DNA of 64,000 bases from Alteromonadaceae bacterium. Lineage in GTDB: Bacteria > Pseudomonadota > Gammaproteobacteria > Enterobacterales > Alteromonadaceae. Shown piece after piece: positions 1 through 9,843 of the stretch. The position numbers and the translations under genes were made by a program. Under the pieces are notes generated by a model, which searched no databases, was not told the DNA's origin, and saw only the letters and a program-made list of their open reading frames with translations. The DNA lies in the NCBI GenBank assembly GCA_013216015.1, contig JABSOI010000025.1, forward strand, positions 1-64,000. Reading direction: 5' to 3'. Every line of letters starts with the position of its first letter. Position 1 is the first letter of the stretch.

Positions 1-1
1 C

Positions 2-91
2 ATTGCTAAGTTTGGTGACTCAAGTGGCTTACTAGATTTTGAGCTTCAATTAAAACCTAGTGTTCACGTGAAATGGGGCAATGTAAGGTAG
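2..91 (+). CDS. 3' end of an unidentified gene (probable integron cassette ORF)
   Basis: An open frame runs in from the window edge and stops at TAG 89-91, giving a 29-residue C-terminus that ends KWGNVR. I do not recognise the family. It lies 11 bases before an attC-like site in the same orientation, which is the usual layout of a gene and its recombination site in an integron cassette. The assignment as a cassette gene comes from that position only; the 5' part is outside the window. Confidence 0.5.
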   Translation: MAKFGDSSGLLDFELQLKPSVHVKWGNVR

Positions 92-102
92 GTGTACAAA
101 AC

Positions 103-200
103 ACCTAACAAGCTAATAAATAAGGACAAAAAACAGTTGACTGTTTTCGTTCCTCAACATTTTAACCAACAATTTTTCGCCCATTATTAGGGCGTTATCG
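103..200 (+). repeat. Integron attC recombination site
   Basis: An imperfect palindrome of about 98 bp. It opens with the R''-type core ACCTAAC (103-109, consensus RYYYAAC) and closes with an R'-type core GTTATCG at 194-200, preceded by GGGC. The two halves pair when one is reverse-complemented: TAAC..GCTAATAA on the left against TAAC..CCTAATAA on the right, with further pairing around GTTGACT / GTTGGTT. The outer core bases do not match each other, as expected when neighbouring cassettes share a junction. No second attC follows before the gene at 560, so this may be the last cassette of an array. Called by eye; a covariance-model search would settle it. Confidence 0.72.
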
Positions 201-559
201 ATACAAAATCTAAGCCAATCTGTCCAATTATCTGTAATAGCTAATGTCTCTTTTGTGGCAATAGTGATAGTTTCATATACACAAGCGAACAACCGCTTTT
301 GGCACTCAACGGCCTGACAGCATATGCAATGGACAGAATAATTAACGTCTAGATGAAAAAATAAACCTGTAACCACCGAGCGTCCGCTTTATGATCATAG
401 ACCAGTCGTTACCTAGATTTCTGTTTTAGTCAGCAAAGCGAACTAAGAAGACATTAAGCTTTTCAAACAATTACGTCAACTTTGCGAACATTTCCAGACT
501 GTATGGTTATACCGAAACCCTTACCAGATACCCTCAGATCGAATTTAAACCAATACACA
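201..559. other. Intergenic stretch with no convincing gene
   Basis: After the attC site there is no supported gene for about 360 bases. The only open frame (minus strand, 113-376) runs through the attC palindrome, has no recognisable domain and no good ribosome-binding site. The stretch separates the integron end from the catabolic cluster. I see no clear terminator for the haloalkane dehalogenase that ends at 560. Confidence 0.5.
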
Positions 560-1468
560 CTAACTATTTTCCACCATAAAATTCAACACAACTTCCGCCA
601 GAATTTCACCCTGATCTTCCTGTAAAAAATGACCTCCATTAACAATCGTAGTATGGTTTTGCCCTTTTGTTCCGGGAATTAATTTCTGCATCAGTTTATC
701 GCCTCCTGCGGTAATTTGATCTGAATCACTAAAAGCGGTCAAAAAGGGTTTACTCCATTGCGACAGAACCTTCCATGCAGAACGATTCTTTTCAGCCGCA
801 GGATCATCAGGAGTGATTGGTACTAATAAAGGAAACTGACGTGCACCTTCCTTATATTTCTCTTTTGGAAATGGTGCGTTGTATGCCGCAATAACCGCAG
901 GTGATAATTCGGTAACCGTTCCATTTTTTATAATAGCCCCAGATGAAAATTCAGGCACTTCCTGCGAGAACTTCTGCCATTTTTTAAACGCTTCGCTAGG
1001 AGCGTGATCACCTGTGGGCAGCATAGTGTTCGCTGCAACAATTCGGGCGAAGCGCTCTGTGTCTTCTGCGGCCAAACGTAAACCTATTAACCCGCCCCAA
1101 TCCTGACAGACTAAGGTGATATTATTTAATTGGAGTTGTTCAACCAATGAACGCATCCAGTCTACATGACGTTGATAGGTATAATCTGAACGCTGACTCG
1201 GCTTGTCTGACCGCCCGAAACCAACCAAATCAGGCGCTATTACCCTATAACCAGCGCTAACAAGGATAGAGATCATTTTACGGTATAAAAAGCACCAGGA
1301 AGGTTCTCCATGCATCAATAACACAGGTGTAGCTTCTTTTGGTCCCTCGTCCAGATAGTGAACTCGCAATTGCCCCCCTTCATTATCGTCAACCATTACG
1401 TAATTAGGCGTAAAATCATAGTCGGGCAAATTCTCAAAACAGCTATCATCCGTTCGTAAAAAGTCCAT
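560..1468 (-). CDS. Haloalkane dehalogenase-type alpha/beta hydrolase
   Basis: 302 residues, the usual length for haloalkane dehalogenases, which hydrolyse carbon-halogen bonds to an alcohol and halide without cofactors. The HGEPSW motif (53-58) gives the oxyanion/halide region. The nucleophile is Asp123 in CQDWGG, with Trp124 next to it as a halide ligand. Asp250 (or Asp248) in FSDSDQIT is the likely acid and His280 in GGHFLQED the base. The HGEP form and the acid placed after strand 7 fit the HLD-I (DhlA-like) branch; this subfamily call is an inference. A strong ribosome-binding site (GAGGGAT) precedes the ATG. It is the last gene of a ten-gene minus-strand train, 47 bases after the beta-propeller gene. 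An epoxide hydrolase is less likely, because the nucleophile is followed by Trp. Confidence 0.85.
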   Translation of the reverse strand: MDFLRTDDSCFENLPDYDFTPNYVMVDDNEGGQLRVHYLDEGPKEATPVLLMHGEPSWCFLYRKMISILVSAGYRVIAPDLVGFGRSDKPSQRSDYTYQRHVDWMRSLVEQLQLNNITLVCQDWGGLIGLRLAAEDTERFARIVAANTMLPTGDHAPSEAFKKWQKFSQEVPEFSSGAIIKNGTVTELSPAVIAAYNAPFPKEKYKEGARQFPLLVPITPDDPAAEKNRSAWKVLSQWSKPFLTAFSDSDQITAGGDKLMQKLIPGTKGQNHTTIVNGGHFLQEDQGEILAEVVLNFMVENS

Positions 1469-1515
1469 AATTATCCCTCTGTTATCTCTGTTTAAGTTAT
1501 ATTTTTTTGTGCGGT

Positions 1516-2859
1516 TTAATCAACAAGTAACATTTTTCCAGTACGTATGCGCTGAGGATGATCTCCTACCGGTATACTGGCAATTTCTTTTTCATCATCG
1601 AAAGAAATAATCGACACTCTGTCTTGCTCACTTACAGAAACATAGCAATGTTTGCCATTTGCGCTTTGTGTTGCCCAATAAGGTTTAGCCCCTAAAGGAG
1701 TATCTGCGAGTTCAATTCGGGTATAGTTAAAGGTTTTGCGATCAACAATTGCAGCATAACCTGACATGGTCGCCGCCACGCATAACTGTGTGCCTTGTTG
1801 GTTAATGGCTAAACCATGATGTGCTGAATTAAGCTGGTAGTCGCTATAACTCATTTTTTGAATTTTGTCGGGAACAGGTAACTCTAATTTGCGGGTGATT
1901 TTTTCAAGTTCCATATCATATTCAAAAAAGCCATGGAAAAACGAAATTTGTAAATAGGCAAATCGTTCATCTGGTGCAATCGCCATAGGCCTAATGGCTT
2001 TATCTCGCCAGGGAAAACCAAATTCTTCCAGTTTATCCCCCATATCAACGCGCTTCAGCACTTTCATCGTTTTTGCATCAACAACCTGAAACCAACGATC
2101 GCCTTTTAACCAATCCAGCCACTTTGATGAGATAAATACTTTACCAATACTGGCATGGTATATCAATTTCCCGTCTTTTGAATATGTGCTTTCATGAGGT
2201 TGATCACCTGATTCAAACTCACCTCTAATAATACCCGTTTCAGTATCAATCGCCTGAACTTTCCGGGCCGTAGAAGCCGAAACAAGAAAAGTTTTTCCAT
2301 CTGGTGAAATGGCGGAATGGTCGGCGCGATCACCTTCAACTTTTGTCCGCCAGACTATCTCACCGCTATTAATATCAATCGCGACAACATCAGCAAAACT
2401 AGGGCGTGATACATAAAGAAACCGACCATCGTTAGAAGTAAACATATCGTCCACTAATTGATCATGTCCTTCACCAATAACCTCCCTAATAAAAGTAGAT
2501 TTAATGCGGCGGATAACCCCTGAATATATTTCTTCCATTCTTGCTTCACGGTCGGGAACAACATTAAGGCGTTTAATCACTTTAAATGTGTTGGGATCAA
2601 ATATATCTACCGTGCCATCCCAATTATTGCCTACCATAACAACGTCATGCAAGGTGCCTTTATTGTCTGCCTGTGCTGTTGAAGCAGTTATAGTTGCTAA
2701 CAGGCATAACACTAATGAAGTGATTGATTTTATGCCCAATTGCCTAAATTTATGGACTAATCTTACTTCCACTTTATCGGTTAATATAAACAGATATTGT
2801 CTGATGGGATAACTTAATATTGACTTGCCTAATTTAAAGTCTAATTTAATGTTTAACAC
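1516..2859 (-). CDS. Secreted YVTN/YncE-type beta-propeller protein
   Basis: 447 residues with repeated propeller blades of the YVTN type, such as [27 protein letters not shown] and [18 protein letters not shown]. These proteins are periplasmic or secreted and often bind metals, quinone-type cofactors or partner enzymes; the role here is unknown. A signal-peptide-like hydrophobic segment sits at residues 43-64 (ending STAQA), so the first 42 residues look like an extension. The ATG at 2859 overlaps the stop of the DUF1295 gene by seven bases, which supports translational coupling, but a TTG at about 2739 would give a standard signal peptide. Start uncertain. It belongs to the catabolic train and could be a periplasmic partner of the dehalogenase or the molybdoenzyme. 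Confidence 0.75.
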   Translation of the reverse strand: MLNIKLDFKLGKSILSYPIRQYLFILTDKVEVRLVHKFRQLGIKSITSLVLCLLATITASTAQADNKGTLHDVVMVGNNWDGTVDIFDPNTFKVIKRLNVVPDREARMEEIYSGVIRRIKSTFIREVIGEGHDQLVDDMFTSNDGRFLYVSRPSFADVVAIDINSGEIVWRTKVEGDRADHSAISPDGKTFLVSASTARKVQAIDTETGIIRGEFESGDQPHESTYSKDGKLIYHASIGKVFISSKWLDWLKGDRWFQVVDAKTMKVLKRVDMGDKLEEFGFPWRDKAIRPMAIAPDERFAYLQISFFHGFFEYDMELEKITRKLELPVPDKIQKMSYSDYQLNSAHHGLAINQQGTQLCVAATMSGYAAIVDRKTFNYTRIELADTPLGAKPYWATQSANGKHCYVSVSEQDRVSIISFDDEKEIASIPVGDHPQRIRTGKMLLVD

Positions 2860-3776
2860 TTCTTAACCTTTATTCGACCAGGAAAAAATATATTCGTGGT
2901 TTGTTGATAAGTTTTATAATCAGGACGTTTCTGCACTGAATAATACTCAGCAGGTACTGCGCCTGTGTAATAAACCAGTGTGCTGTACATTATTCTGGAG
3001 ACGAATAATAAAGCCGCACCTAATAACGCCCAAATAATGATGGATTCTTGTTGGTATAACGCCAACCATGAAGGAATAGAGGCAATAAGCAGCCCATTCC
3101 AGACCATCCATTCGGCAAAATAATTTGGATGCCGACTGTATTTCCATAGGCCAATGTTACAAACTTTATTCTTTTCGCCCGCTTTTTTCATCCTCTTTAA
3201 AAAGCTGAGTTTTTGCATGTCGGCAACAGATTCCATTACAAATGCACCTAACCAAACAACAATACCTATAACCTCAAAAATCGAAATTCCAGCATTTGGG
3301 TTTGCTGCAATAACAAAAGCGGGGATCGCAAGAAAAGAGGCATTAGCTAAACCTTGTAATATTGCTTCTACTTGCATAGCTAAAGAGGTATTGGTTTTAC
3401 CGGCTTTTTGCCAACGTTGTTTTTGATATTCGTAACGGGGAAACTCCTTTTTCAGCATACCCAGCTTCCACATTTTTAAGGCGCCAAACCCCATGCGACA
3501 CCCGGCAAAAATGTATGCCATGCTAACAATAGCAACACGAAGGCTATCCCCTTCACTGTAAATCCATGTGAGTACGCCTATAAGCGTTAAACCCCATGGC
3601 CAACCGATATCAACGTATGACATGCGTTTGGTGCGCCATGTAGGTATACACACCACTAAAGCAAACAGCACCAGTTGTAATATGCCGTTAGTTAAACTAA
3701 TAGAAAATAAACTATCACTGAATAACAATAACGCCCAACCCGCAATAAAGGGGAATAGTGGAGAAAAATATTTCAT
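2853..3776 (-). CDS. DUF1295 / steroid 5-alpha-reductase-like membrane protein
   Basis: 307 residues with about seven to eight hydrophobic segments. The C-terminal signature [14 protein letters not shown] (210-223) is characteristic of the DUF1295 family. That family shares its fold with 3-oxo-5alpha-steroid 4-dehydrogenases and isoprenylcysteine methyltransferases, and the motif belongs to the cofactor-binding C-terminal half. Reduction of a conjugated C=C bond using NADPH is the family-based guess; the substrate is unknown. It overlaps the beta-propeller gene downstream by seven bases and follows the molybdoenzyme gene by 45 bases, so it is part of the same train. With the OYE and MDR enzymes it is one of three candidate ene-reductases in the cluster. 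Confidence 0.8.
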   Translation of the reverse strand: MKYFSPLFPFIAGWALLLFSDSLFSISLTNGILQLVLFALVVCIPTWRTKRMSYVDIGWPWGLTLIGVLTWIYSEGDSLRVAIVSMAYIFAGCRMGFGALKMWKLGMLKKEFPRYEYQKQRWQKAGKTNTSLAMQVEAILQGLANASFLAIPAFVIAANPNAGISIFEVIGIVVWLGAFVMESVADMQKLSFLKRMKKAGEKNKVCNIGLWKYSRHPNYFAEWMVWNGLLIASIPSWLALYQQESIIIWALLGAALLFVSRIMYSTLVYYTGAVPAEYYSVQKRPDYKTYQQTTNIFFPGRIKVKKC

Positions 3777-3821
3777 TTATTTATACCAATTTTCAATTTG
3801 TTATTATGTGAATTCGCCTTG

Positions 3822-5975
3822 TCAAAGCACACTAATAGCACTAATAGCACTAATTGCCCTAATAGCAACAGGTGTACCATTTAGTGCAGCGTTCCCGGTC
3901 AAGGTATCGACTCTTTGGGCATCAGTTAAATCGTTAATACTTACCCCGGGTTGAGTTGCTGCAACCGACATATTGGTATCTTTCTGGTTATGTCCCCAAC
4001 CCTGCGGCATGCTGACAACCCCTAGTTGAATATCATCTGTAATAGCCGCTTCAATTTCAACGCTGCCGACATTTGAACTCACCAATATTAGCTGGCCTTT
4101 TTCAATTCCCAGTGCTTTGGCATCTTCAGGATGAATTTCCAAAGTACAGGGGTTTTTACCCTTAATTAAACGGTCTGAATTTTGTGTCCAGGTATTATGA
4201 CTTTTAACCAGTCGCCGACCAATTAAATCAAATGGATAATCTTTATCTCTGGCTGATTGCTTCATCACCGCATTTAATCGAGGTAAGTCATCAAGATAAA
4301 GTTGCGGGAGTAATTGTACTTTGCCCTCCGCCGTTTTTATTCGTTCAGCCAAACACGGCATTAATGGTCCTATATCTATGCCATGAGGATTATCAATAAG
4401 TTTTTTCAGACTCATGCCTTGTTCGCCATATGGACCATTTTTCAATTCCATATCAAGTATTATTTCTGGTGTTATTTCTTGCGTTATTTTTTGTGAACTA
4501 GTATCGACTGGCGTATTCGTCATACGTGCCGATATCTCTTTTAAAATTTGCCAATCGCTACGTTGATACTCTTCTTTTTCAAACAATGGCGGTGAGTATT
4601 TAACCGTATTTCTTACCGAGAAACTGTTGAAGAAAATATCGTAATGTGAGTTTTCAAGCCCCGTTGTCGCAGGCAAAATAATATTGGCGTATTTGGTGGT
4701 TTCATTTAAATAAATATCCACCGACACCATATAATCTAAACTTTTAAAAGCCTGTGCAAGCTTATGTCCACTGGGTGCTGAAAGTACCGGATTACCAGCA
4801 ATGGTGATCAGACTTTTTATTTGTCCTTCGCCTTTAGTTAAAATTTCTTCAGCCAATGTCGCAACAGGGAATTCACCATTAAAGAAAGGCAGTTTTCTCA
4901 CTCTTGATAAGTACTGCCCGAACGAGCTTTTATAGCCTCTTTTGTGATTTCTCAATAAGTCAAAGGCTGGCTGCGGAAACATAGCTCCACCTGCCCGGTC
5001 AAAGTTACCGGTAATTATATTGAAGACATTGGTTAACCATTGGCACAAACCTCCAAATGTCTGGGTAGATGCGCCCATGCGGCTGTAGCAAACTGCAGAA
5101 TCTGCCGCCATCATATCTTTTGCCAAAGTTCTTATCTTTTGTGCATCAATACCAACAAACTCAGCCACTGCCTCTGGCGGGTATTCTTTAGCAATACTTG
5201 CCAAATCGTCAATACCGTCAACCATCAAATCTAAATGTCGTAAGTTAACCTTGTCACTGTCGAAGACACAGTGGATCATGGCAAAAAGTAATAAAGCATC
5301 TTTTTCAGGTCTGATGAATAAATGTTGATCGGCAATTTTAGCAGTTCGGGTACGACGCGGATCAACTACCACGACTTTACCACCACGCTTTTGAATGGCT
5401 TTAATTCTGCCAAGTACATTAGGCGCTGTCATCATGCTACCGTTTGATACCACCGGATTACCACCAATAATTAGCATGAAATCGGTTCGATCAATATCAG
5501 GAACGGGAATTAACATACCCGCGCCTAACATAAAATTAGAAGCAACATGATGTGGCATTTGATCAGTAGAAGCTGAACTGAAACGGTTGATAGTGCCCAG
5601 CGACTTCATAAAGGGTTTGAGAAACAGCGCATTACCTAAGTTATGCGCATTAGGATTACCCAAATAAATACCCAGAGCATTTTTGCCATGCTCTGTTTGT
5701 ATTTTTTTAAATTGTTCGGCAATTTCTGTAAACGCATCATCCCATGAAATATCTTCCCAACCAGTTGCTGTGCGCCTTATTGGGGTTTTCAAACGGTCCT
5801 TATCTGTGTAAAAATCTTGTAATGCGGTGGCTTTAGGGCACATATAGCCTGCACTAAAAGGATCTTGTTTATCCCCTTTTATCGACAGTATTTGTTTGCC
5901 TTGATATTTAATTTCCAAGCCACACATGGCTTCACAAATATTACAGTTTCGATAATGCGTTTTAATCTCGCTCAT
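3822..5975 (-). CDS. Molybdopterin-dependent oxidoreductase (DMSO reductase superfamily)
   Basis: 717 residues. The N-terminus has a 4Fe-4S site with Cys11, Cys14, Cys18 and Cys46 (CxxCxxxC...C), followed by the molybdopterin domains. These include GNPVVSNGSMM, the binding segment VVVVDPRRTRTA, and the C-terminal dinucleotide-binding domain around QGWGHNQKDTNMS. Where formate dehydrogenases carry a Cys or Sec ligand this protein reads RFSSASTDQM (131-140), so the Mo ligand is not an obvious Cys. There is no Tat signal, so it is probably cytoplasmic. Substrate unknown; hydroxylation, hydration or reduction are all possible. The C-terminus ends in an Ala-Ile-Ser tail made by a 9-bp tandem repeat. 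It lies 50 bases from the MDR gene. Confidence 0.85.
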   Translation of the reverse strand: MSEIKTHYRNCNICEAMCGLEIKYQGKQILSIKGDKQDPFSAGYMCPKATALQDFYTDKDRLKTPIRRTATGWEDISWDDAFTEIAEQFKKIQTEHGKNALGIYLGNPNAHNLGNALFLKPFMKSLGTINRFSSASTDQMPHHVASNFMLGAGMLIPVPDIDRTDFMLIIGGNPVVSNGSMMTAPNVLGRIKAIQKRGGKVVVVDPRRTRTAKIADQHLFIRPEKDALLLFAMIHCVFDSDKVNLRHLDLMVDGIDDLASIAKEYPPEAVAEFVGIDAQKIRTLAKDMMAADSAVCYSRMGASTQTFGGLCQWLTNVFNIITGNFDRAGGAMFPQPAFDLLRNHKRGYKSSFGQYLSRVRKLPFFNGEFPVATLAEEILTKGEGQIKSLITIAGNPVLSAPSGHKLAQAFKSLDYMVSVDIYLNETTKYANIILPATTGLENSHYDIFFNSFSVRNTVKYSPPLFEKEEYQRSDWQILKEISARMTNTPVDTSSQKITQEITPEIILDMELKNGPYGEQGMSLKKLIDNPHGIDIGPLMPCLAERIKTAEGKVQLLPQLYLDDLPRLNAVMKQSARDKDYPFDLIGRRLVKSHNTWTQNSDRLIKGKNPCTLEIHPEDAKALGIEKGQLILVSSNVGSVEIEAAITDDIQLGVVSMPQGWGHNQKDTNMSVAATQPGVSINDLTDAQRVDTLTGNAALNGTPVAIRAISAISAISVL
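3832..3867. repeat. 9-bp tandem repeat in the 3' end of the molybdoenzyme gene
   Basis: Four copies of CTAATAGCA (3832-3840, 3841-3849, a variant at 3850-3858, and 3859-3867). They are read in frame as Ala-Ile-Arg/Ser units at the extreme C-terminus. The unit length keeps the frame, so copy number can vary without loss of the protein. Confidence 0.9.
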
Positions 5976-6025
5976 GTTTATTACCTGATCTGATGAATAA
6001 AAACCTGTTCTTTTTAAAATAGAGG

Positions 6026-7024
6026 CTAAAGCTTAACGATTAACTTGCCTTTATTGCCACCTGTAAAGAATAAATTCAAACCAGTAATCGCTGACTCCAA
6101 CCCTTCTAAAATATGGGAACGATATTTGATTTTTCCTTGCATCACATAAGGTGTGAGTTTCTCTAACAGTTGAGGTATTTCACCAAAATGATCAGGCATA
6201 GCATAACCTTGTACCGTTAAACGTTTTTTGATCATCGGGATCCAATTAGGTGCTAAATCGGGTTCAGCTTTAGGGTAATCGGCAATCATGCCGCAAACGG
6301 CAATTCGACCATGCGTGTTCATTCTGGCGAACACATGGTGCTGAATTGGGCCACCAGTATTTTCAAAATAAATATCAATGCCTTCAGGTGTAAGCTCTGC
6401 TAACTTATCTTCTAAATCATCGGTCTTATAATTTATTGCACCATCAAAACCTAATTCGTTTACAATCCAGTCGGCTTTTTCATCATTTCCAACTACACCA
6501 ACAACGGTCAGTCCTTCCGCCTTTGCCAATTGCCCTACAATTGATCCCACAGAGCCAGCAGCCCCAGAAACTACTATTGTCTCACCTGCTTTAGGTTTAC
6601 CAATCGTAAAAAGACCTTGTGTTGCTGTCAAGCCAGGCAGGGCAAATATCGATAATATCGCTTCATCAGGCAGTGGCGCTTTCACTTTATTCAAGCCTTT
6701 TCCATTGGTTAAAATGTATTCCTGCCAGCCTAATAACCCCGTAACCCGATCACCCACTTGAAAGTCAGGATGATTACTCTCTACCACTTCTCCAATACCG
6801 GAACTACGCATCACAGTACCTAATTCCACTGGCGCAATGTAACTTTCAGTATCAGGGCTCATCCAACCAAACATCGCCGGATCCAGGGACATATGAGTTT
6901 GTTTGATCAGAAATTGACCTTCGCCGACACTGGGCATATCTTTTTGAACGACTTCAAATAATTCAGGACCTATTGGGCCACCTTTTGGTCGGGCGATTAA
7001 ATTTATAGCGGTATAAGTTGTCAT
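6026..7024 (-). CDS. NADP-dependent MDR oxidoreductase (curcumin/2-alkenal reductase-like)
   Basis: 332 residues from the chosen ATG at 7024. A longer frame to a TTG at 7051 adds nine residues, but the ATG has a purine-rich leader and gives the family N-terminus. It is a zinc-free medium-chain dehydrogenase of the leukotriene B4 dehydrogenase / curcumin reductase (CurA) type. The pieces are an N-terminal catalytic domain with HMSLDPAMFGWMS, the nucleotide-binding loop SGAAGSVGSIVGQLAK, and the FENTGGPIQHHVF region. Known members reduce the C=C bond of enones with NADPH. It stands between the CoA ligase and the molybdoenzyme, supporting a role in saturating an unsaturated carbonyl intermediate. 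Confidence 0.88.
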   Translation of the reverse strand: MTTYTAINLIARPKGGPIGPELFEVVQKDMPSVGEGQFLIKQTHMSLDPAMFGWMSPDTESYIAPVELGTVMRSSGIGEVVESNHPDFQVGDRVTGLLGWQEYILTNGKGLNKVKAPLPDEAILSIFALPGLTATQGLFTIGKPKAGETIVVSGAAGSVGSIVGQLAKAEGLTVVGVVGNDEKADWIVNELGFDGAINYKTDDLEDKLAELTPEGIDIYFENTGGPIQHHVFARMNTHGRIAVCGMIADYPKAEPDLAPNWIPMIKKRLTVQGYAMPDHFGEIPQLLEKLTPYVMQGKIKYRSHILEGLESAITGLNLFFTGGNKGKLIVKL

Positions 7025-7089
7025 ATTTTTATCTCTTTTTCTCTTTATCAATTTATCTATTTAAACTAAATGGTATTGGTTCTGTTAAG

Positions 7090-8760
7090 CTAAGCATCCT
7101 TACCTTGGCGGAGTTCTTTTCTTAAGATCTTACCGACATTAGACTTTGGCAATTCATCCATAAATTCAACTATTTTAGGTCTTTTATAATTGGTCAGCAA
7201 TTTATGGCAATGATCCAATACATCTTGTTCTGTTAACTCAGGATCTTGACGGACTATAAATAACTTTACTGTTTCACCGGTAATGTCATTTGCAATTCCA
7301 ATTGCCGCCGCTTCAAGCACTCCGTCATGCGACACAATGACTTCTTCGATTTCATTCGGGTAAACATTAAAACCTGAGACAATTATCATGTCTTTTTTAC
7401 GGTCAACAATTCTAAAGAAGCCATTTTCATCCATAGTGGCAATGTCTCCTGTAGCTAGCCAACCGTCTTTTAGCACTTCATCTGTAGCGTCTTGCCGATT
7501 GTAGTAACCGTTCATTACCTGTGGACCTTTTACCCACATTTCTCCGGGTTCATCAAAGCCAACTTCTTCACCGTCATCACCAATCAGACGAATGTCAGTA
7601 GAAGAAGCTGGTACACCTATTGAACCATTATAGCTTTCCTGATCATAAGGACTGAGTGTCACCAAAGGCGCACATTCAGTTAAACCGTAACCTTCCAACA
7701 AACGTGTTCCGGTAACTTTTTCCCAAAGTTCTGCCACAGGGCGTTGTACCGACATTCCTCCGCCAAAACCAAGTTTTAAATGACTGAAGTCAAGTTGATC
7801 AAATCCCGGGGTATGAAGCAAAGCATTGAATAACGTATTTACCCCAGTGATTGCTGTAAAAGGATATTTAGCTAATTCTTTGACAAAACCCACCATATCT
7901 CTTGGATTAGTGATTAATAAGTTAGTGCCGCCAAAGGGGATAAAACACAGGCAGTTAGAAGTTAAAGCATAAACATGATAAAGCGGCAGTGCCGTTACCA
8001 TAATTTCTTTACCTATTTCGAATACTTGCTTGGTCATGGCGTTAGACTGTTCAAGGTTTGCAACCATATTACGATGCGTCAGCATAACCCCTTTTGAAGG
8101 CCCTGTTGTACCACCGGTATATTGTAAAAAGGCAAGATCTTGTCCCGTTACTTCAACCGGGCTAAAGTTTAATTTACCACCTTTAGCTAAAGCAGCATTA
8201 AACTTAACGCTGTTAGATAGTTCATAAGAAGGTACCTGTTTTTTAACATATTTAAGAACACAATTTACCAGTGTGCCTTTAACGGCGCCAAGGCGATCAC
8301 CTACACCTGTGGTAATAACATGTTGAACCGATGTTTTATCAATAACAGATGCAAGCACGTGAGCAAAGTTTTCAAGAACCAATATGCCTTTGGCGCCGGA
8401 ATCTTTTAGTTGATGTTCCAATTCACGCGCAGTATAAAGCGGATTAACATTAACCACGGTTAATCCTGCCATTAAGGATCCAAACAAAGCGATGGGATAT
8501 TGCAGCGTATTTGGGATCATAATGGCAAACTTGTCGCCTTTTATTAATCCTAAATCTTGCTGAAGGTAAGCAGCAAACATGGTGGCTTGCTGTGCTAATT
8601 CATGATAACTCAGGGTGGCACCCATATTGATGAATGCCGTTTTATCCCCATAAAGCGCCGTATATTTTAGAAATAGTTCTACCAGTGATTTGTATTTATC
8701 GGGATCTATTTCAAATTCAACGCCTGGCGGATAACTCTTTTCTAGCCAGATTTTTTCCAT
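7090..8760 (-). CDS. Long-chain acyl-CoA synthetase (FadD-like AMP-binding ligase)
   Basis: 556 residues, normal for FadD. The AMP-binding P-loop is [12 protein letters not shown] (213-224). The adenylate-binding motif [12 protein letters not shown] lies near residue 360, the hinge/FACS motif [10 protein letters not shown] and [11 protein letters not shown] follow, and the C-terminal [14 protein letters not shown] carries the catalytic lysine. It activates a carboxylic acid to its CoA thioester with ATP. Its place in the train, upstream of MDR and downstream of the beta-oxidation enzymes, suggests it activates the cluster's own substrate rather than serving general fatty acid uptake. The substrate cannot be read from the sequence. 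Start ATG at 8760 with an AGGAG-type site (AAGGAGAATATC). Confidence 0.9.
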   Translation of the reverse strand: MEKIWLEKSYPPGVEFEIDPDKYKSLVELFLKYTALYGDKTAFINMGATLSYHELAQQATMFAAYLQQDLGLIKGDKFAIMIPNTLQYPIALFGSLMAGLTVVNVNPLYTARELEHQLKDSGAKGILVLENFAHVLASVIDKTSVQHVITTGVGDRLGAVKGTLVNCVLKYVKKQVPSYELSNSVKFNAALAKGGKLNFSPVEVTGQDLAFLQYTGGTTGPSKGVMLTHRNMVANLEQSNAMTKQVFEIGKEIMVTALPLYHVYALTSNCLCFIPFGGTNLLITNPRDMVGFVKELAKYPFTAITGVNTLFNALLHTPGFDQLDFSHLKLGFGGGMSVQRPVAELWEKVTGTRLLEGYGLTECAPLVTLSPYDQESYNGSIGVPASSTDIRLIGDDGEEVGFDEPGEMWVKGPQVMNGYYNRQDATDEVLKDGWLATGDIATMDENGFFRIVDRKKDMIIVSGFNVYPNEIEEVIVSHDGVLEAAAIGIANDITGETVKLFIVRQDPELTEQDVLDHCHKLLTNYKRPKIVEFMDELPKSNVGKILRKELRQGKDA

Positions 8761-8826
8761 GATATTCTCCTTAATCTAAAATAATAATAGCTGTTCTTAT
8801 TGTTCTTATTGTTATGTTTATTATTA

Positions 8827-9783
8827 TTAAGACTCTTCTTGTTGAGATTTTTCTTGTTGAGACTTTTCTTGTTGATATTTAAAATAGGCCATCGCTTTAC
8901 CTACAAATTTCTCAGATTGTTGAACACCCGATTTAAGTGCTGCCTGATTATCCGTGTTTGTAACGTCATGCCAATGCGCTCTGACGTTTTCAGGAGATTG
9001 TTCATTACCGGGAAGAAAAATACCGTCACTTTCAAACATTTCAGCGCTGGCATAGCCACCTGCGCCGGCACTCAAAATAAAGCGATTAGGTGCATCATCG
9101 TCACATAAGGTTAACATGCCTGCAGTCACTGCTTCAGGTGATAACATTTTTGCGATGTTTTGTGGCATTAAATCTTCGGTCATCCGTGTACCCGCCGTTG
9201 GTGCCAGAGCATTAATTCGAATGTTGTTTTTAGCCCCTTCAAGGACTAACGTATTCATTAAACCCAAGACAGCCATTTTCGCTGCACCGTAATTTGATTG
9301 ACCAAAATTACCATACATTCCACTTGAAGAAGTGGTCATTACAATACGACCATAGTTTTGGTCGCGCATAATATCCCAAACCGCTTTCGTGCAATTTACC
9401 GAACCCATAACATGCACATCCATGACGAGTTTGAAATCATCCAGGCTCATTTTTGCAAACGACTTATCACGTAAAATACCGGCATTGTTAATTAAAATAT
9501 CAACCCGTCCCCATTTATCCATGGCCTGTTGAACCATATCCTGTACTTCAATAAAGTTAGCGACATTCGCACCATGACTAATAGCTTCGCCACCATTTTC
9601 TTCAATTAATCTCACTACTGCCTGTGAAGCTTCAGATGACATACCACTGCCATCACGTGCACCACCAAGATCATTAACCACCACTTTAGCACCGCGCTTT
9701 GCCAGTGCTAATGCGTGTGAACGCCCTAAACCATTTCCGGCGCCTGTGACTATGGCAACTTTCCCTTCAAAACTTATTGTCAT
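8827..9783 (-). CDS. SDR (3R)-hydroxyacyl-CoA dehydrogenase-like enzyme
   Basis: 318 residues. The glycine motif TGAGNGLG (13-20), the NNAG motif (99-102), and the catalytic Ser152-154, Tyr165 and Lys169 are all present. The sequence resembles the dehydrogenase domain of multifunctional enzyme type 2 / 17beta-HSD type 4 (GARDGSG after the second strand; the stretch after residue 190 contains APTAGTRMTE). It would oxidise a (3R)-hydroxyacyl-CoA to the 3-oxo form with NAD. The adjacent MaoC hydratase makes exactly that stereoisomer, so the two are a natural pair here as separate genes. The C-terminus carries three imperfect SQQEK/E units made by a 15-bp tandem repeat. Confidence 0.88.
   Translation of the reverse strand: MTISFEGKVAIVTGAGNGLGRSHALALAKRGAKVVVNDLGGARDGSGMSSEASQAVVRLIEENGGEAISHGANVANFIEVQDMVQQAMDKWGRVDILINNAGILRDKSFAKMSLDDFKLVMDVHVMGSVNCTKAVWDIMRDQNYGRIVMTTSSSGMYGNFGQSNYGAAKMAVLGLMNTLVLEGAKNNIRINALAPTAGTRMTEDLMPQNIAKMLSPEAVTAGMLTLCDDDAPNRFILSAGAGGYASAEMFESDGIFLPGNEQSPENVRAHWHDVTNTDNQAALKSGVQQSEKFVGKAMAYFKYQQEKSQQEKSQQEES
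8831..8875. repeat. 15-bp tandem repeat in the SDR gene 3' end
   Basis: Three 15-bp units (8831-8845, 8846-8860, 8861-8875), all ending TTCTTGTTGA, encode the Gln-Gln-Glu-Lys-Ser-type tail of the SDR protein in frame. More TTATTGTT-type runs lie just downstream (about 8785-8830). The tail is not part of the SDR fold. Confidence 0.9.
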
Positions 9784-9843
9784 GATATTTCCTTCAAATT
9801 TTTGACGAATTAACTATGCCTTTTATTATTTATAACTCAGGAC

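Noticed and set aside
113-376. 87-residue minus-strand open frame at the left edge
   Set aside because: It ends inside the attC palindrome, has no domain, signal or ribosome-binding site, and is best explained as chance.
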